Assembly: GCA_028703545.1 (NCBI GenBank)
Contig: JAQVMR010000054.1
Span: forward strand, 1 to 6,359
Source of the DNA: Patescibacteria group bacterium
Lineage (GTDB): Bacteria; Patescibacteriota; Patescibacteriia; UBA1558; S5-K13
Length of the DNA: 6,359 nt
Direction of reading: 5' to 3'
Position 1 is the stretch's first letter. Every line of letters begins with the position of its first letter. Positions 4,518 through 6,359 of the stretch are shown one piece after another. Position numbers and translations under genes: made by a program. Below the pieces are notes generated by a model, which made no database searches, was not told the origin of the DNA, and saw only the letters and a list, made by a program, of their open reading frames with translations.

Positions 4518-5105
4518 TTATATTTCGTAATCAAGAGAATCATCAATTTTTAAATCCATGTTGTTGTTTGTAACATTTATAATATTTTCAACAGCACAGT
4601 AAACTGATTCTCCGTCTTTTGGAACAAGTGCAATTACCTCATCCCCGTCTTCTCCTCTAAAATATGTAACACTTGCTTTTATAACCTTATATTGTCTTCC
4701 TTCTGCTAAAATTGTAAATTCACCACTCGCAAAATCTTTTGATAAAACTCCTTTTATTCTTTTTCTTTCAATTGGGGCAATTTGTTTATAGACAAAACTC
4801 CCGTCTGATTTTATTGTTAATTTCAAAATATCACCTTCAACTAATTTTGACTTAGAACAATAATTTGCAGGAATTGAATATCTCTTCCCATCTGGTCCTA
4901 TCATTTGAGACCCATCAAAAACACCTTCAATAATTTTTGTATTTCCTTGCATTGTCTCAGAACCAAGAGATTTTGCTTTGCTTAAAAAATCAGAAGAATA
5001 GTTTGGTGTTTCAATTCCAAATTCATTAAAGATTGCTTTTGCTTTATTTATTTGAAGCTCTATTTGAGCAATAATTTCTCTGAGCTCATCAATATTATTA
5101 AACAT
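4518..5105 (-). CDS. Unrecognised conserved-looking protein, beta-rich, upstream of dnaX
   Basis: I do not recognise a named family for this 195-residue protein. Residues 1-30 look like an amphipathic helix or short coiled coil (IDELREIIAQIELQINKAK). From about 55 onward the sequence alternates as beta strands: IIEGVFDGSQMIGPDGKRYS (59-78) with a turn, VEGDILKLTI, a DGSFVYKQI hairpin, then KRIKGVLSKD and FTILAEGRQYKVIKA, ending in an acidic tail. The V-x-G-D-x-L-K-L pattern recalls small beta-barrel or AbrB-like nucleic-acid-associated domains, but no specific match can be claimed. There is no signal peptide or membrane segment, so it is cytoplasmic. It is a single-gene unit with its own -10, a guanine-free leader and a strong terminator, placed between the coupling-type ATPase and dnaX. 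The ATG at 5105 is chosen because the frame upstream is A/T-only sequence without another start. Confidence 0.8.
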   Translation of the reverse strand: MFNNIDELREIIAQIELQINKAKAIFNEFGIETPNYSSDFLSKAKSLGSETMQGNTKIIEGVFDGSQMIGPDGKRYSIPANYCSKSKLVEGDILKLTIKSDGSFVYKQIAPIERKRIKGVLSKDFASGEFTILAEGRQYKVIKASVTYFRGEDGDEVIALVPKDGESVYCAVENIINVTNNNMDLKIDDSLDYEI

Positions 5106-5183
5106 TTTTTTGTTTTAATTTTATTTTTATTTTATTTTAGTTTAATTTGATTATTTTTTATTTTTATTTATATAAATATTATA
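5106..5183 (-). promoter_or_regulatory. Perfect -10 and guanine-free leader of the 4518-5105 gene
   Basis: On the minus strand a perfect TATAAT lies at 5183-5178; a -35 cannot be fixed (TTTTAA at 17 bases is weak). Transcription would start near 5171, giving a leader of about 65 bases made almost entirely of A and T with a few C and no G at all: no C occurs on + between 5104 and 5183. It therefore cannot hold a Shine-Dalgarno sequence or a GC stem. It is built of A-runs broken by T, like AAAATAAA units. Confidence 0.6.
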
Positions 5184-5219
5184 CAACTTTTCTAATTTTT
5201 TTAAAATACCTAAAAATTT

Positions 5220-6359
5220 TTATAGTGTTTTATCTGTTAACATTACCCTTTCTCTTATTTCGTTTTCAACGATATTTCTGTCTCTCCCATATTTTAGTCT
5301 AGATAATTCTTTTATTTCTTTTACATAATTCTGAGAAATTTTATCTCTTTGTATTGTTTCTAAACTAAATGCCGGTGGATTATAATTATCAATTAATAAT
5401 TTAATGTATGCATTAAATGCTGGTAAATTTATTAAATCATATTCAGAAACAACTGGAGCGTATTGTTTTGCTACAATTTCAGCGTCTTTTACGCCGATTC
5501 TAAAACTTATAAAAGTTCCTGCATTTCCAAAAACTGCATCTTTAATTTTTTCATCACCTTTTTCAACAAGCTGACTTATATACTGATGAGCAATTACTAA
5601 ATTTAATTTATATTTTCTTGCTTCTGATAAAATTATTGCTATACTGTCTGTTATAAAATTTTGAAACTCGTCAATGTAAAGATAAAAATTCTTTCTTTCC
5701 TCTTCTGCCTGATCAGTTCTTGAAAGAGCTGACATTAAAATTTTACCCACAAAAACCATTCCTATCAAATTGCTATTTAATTCTCCAATTTTTCCTTTTG
5801 ATAAATTTAAAAGTAATATTTTTTTCTCATCCATTACATGCCTAAAATTAAAAGCACTGTTTTGCTGAGAAATGATGGGTCTCATTATATCATTTGAAAT
5901 AAATGGGGTCAATTTACTTGTAATATATGGGACCATGTTTGCAAGTGATGCTTCTCCGCCAGCTTTTTCGGCTTGTTTTTTCCAAAAATCTGAAACCAAA
6001 TAATCCTTACATTTTGATAACTTGAAACGTCTAAATTCTTCATCGGCTAAAACTCTTGGTATTTCCAATAAAGTTGATCCGGATTCGATATCTTCCATTA
6101 TTAATAAAATTGCATTTCTCATATACTGTTCAAACATTGGTCCACCGGTGGCTTTTAGATCATATAATTTGTCAAAAATTTTAATCATTTCATTTATAAC
6201 AAAAGTTTTTTGATCTTGTGTTTCAAATTCAAGCATATTTATTCCAAGTGGACGTTCTGTATCTGATGGATCAAAAAGTATTACATCTTCAATTCTTTCT
6301 TTTGGAATATACTTTAAAATGTCCTCAATTAAATCTCCGTGTGGATCTAAAACGCAAAC
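5220..6359 (-). CDS. Type IV coupling protein-like ATPase (VirD4/TraG/TraD, HerA-FtsK superfamily), 5' end outside the window
   Basis: The frame stays open to the window edge: 41 codons precede the ATG at 6236, reading VLDPHGDLIEDIL, then VILFDPSDTERPLGIN. That segment is typical of the nucleotide-binding domain just after Walker A in this family. The true start and Walker A are therefore beyond 6359, and 379 residues are visible. The Walker B is NFYLYIDEFQNF, with D/E encoded near 5667-5672. An AHQYISQL segment follows (the glutamine-containing motif after Walker B), and a region near 5400-5530 (FGNAGTFISFRIGVKDAEIV) matches the TraM-recognition/TraD-like C-terminal part. Such ATPases form hexamers at the inner membrane and feed DNA or protein to type IV secretion or pili. 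In Patescibacteria related ATPases are common and may serve DNA uptake or host attachment (recalled, not shown here). No GC-rich terminator follows its TAA, so transcription may read into 4518-5105. Confidence 0.88.
   Translation of the reverse strand, partial: VCVLDPHGDLIEDILKYIPKERIEDVILFDPSDTERPLGINMLEFETQDQKTFVINEMIKIFDKLYDLKATGGPMFEQYMRNAILLIMEDIESGSTLLEIPRVLADEEFRRFKLSKCKDYLVSDFWKKQAEKAGGEASLANMVPYITSKLTPFISNDIMRPIISQQNSAFNFRHVMDEKKILLLNLSKGKIGELNSNLIGMVFVGKILMSALSRTDQAEEERKNFYLYIDEFQNFITDSIAIILSEARKYKLNLVIAHQYISQLVEKGDEKIKDAVFGNAGTFISFRIGVKDAEIVAKQYAPVVSEYDLINLPAFNAYIKLLIDNYNPPAFSLETIQRDKISQNYVKEIKELSRLKYGRDRNIVENEIRERVMLTDKTL

Noticed and set aside
6022..6213. Open frame on + across the coupling-type ATPase gene
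   Set aside because: It is antisense to a conserved gene; a by-product of AT-rich coding sequence.
6234..6236. ATG at 6236 as the start of the coupling-type ATPase
   Set aside because: The upstream codons to the window edge encode family-typical sequence (DPHGDL, FDPSDTERPLG), so this is an internal Met and the gene is partial.
1..6359. CRISPR array, insertion sequence, transposase or toxin-antitoxin module
   Set aside because: No regularly spaced repeats, terminal inverted repeats, transposase motifs or recognisable toxin folds were seen. The SRPBCC protein resembles RatA only at fold level.

Overview
The window is AT-rich (dnaX and its neighbours are roughly 25-33% GC by eye) and its gene set and style suggest a member of the Candidate Phyla Radiation (Patescibacteria, perhaps a Parcubacteria-type lineage). 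The evidence is the lack of Shine-Dalgarno sequences, short A/T leaders, a compact DnaX, a short Rnk/GreA-C-type protein, a one-membrane-anchor PsbP-like protein and a VirD4/TraG-type ATPase. This assignment is inference from style and recalled family distribution, not from a marker gene. The standard code fits: about 1,680 codons of clear genes contain no in-frame TGA, and TGA is used as a stop.

Left part (1-900): the 3' end of a + strand gene runs into a strong hairpin (76-105) that can also terminate the convergent minus-strand pair. That pair is an SRPBCC-fold protein (455-898) followed, one base later, by a small acidic unknown protein (175-453). The SRPBCC gene has an extended -10 placed so that the transcript would start on the ATG.

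Middle part (900-2100): this stretch is richer in G+C than the rest. It holds a probable decayed + strand membrane-protein remnant (919-1161), a structured GC-rich patch with two tandem mini-hairpins (1179-1207), a membrane-anchored PsbP-like protein (1302-1940), and two diverged copies of a 27-bp element (1197-1223 and 2068-2094). Each copy lies just downstream of a minus-strand gene and is followed on that strand by a T-run, so they may be members of one 3'-end/terminator family.

Right part (2098-6359): rnk (2098-2493, minus) and tRNA-Gln(CUG) (2705-2778, plus) are transcribed divergently. Their two promoters have the same -35 hexamer and the same spacing, and the -35s form the arms of a perfect 8-bp inverted repeat. 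dnaX (2831-4414, minus) faces the tRNA across a bidirectional terminator. It has its own promoter with a nearly absent leader, and an A9 run just after clamp-loader domain III where slippage in either direction gives an immediate short form, as in the tau/gamma arrangement known from Thermus. Upstream of dnaX is an unrecognised conserved-looking 195-residue protein (4518-5105) with a guanine-free leader and its own terminator. Upstream of that is the C-terminal part of a type IV coupling-protein-like ATPase (5220 to beyond 6359) that enters from outside the window.

The genes do not form one pathway. Replication (dnaX), transcription or nucleotide regulation (rnk), translation (tRNA) and DNA or protein transport (coupling ATPase) sit side by side in short, separately terminated units.
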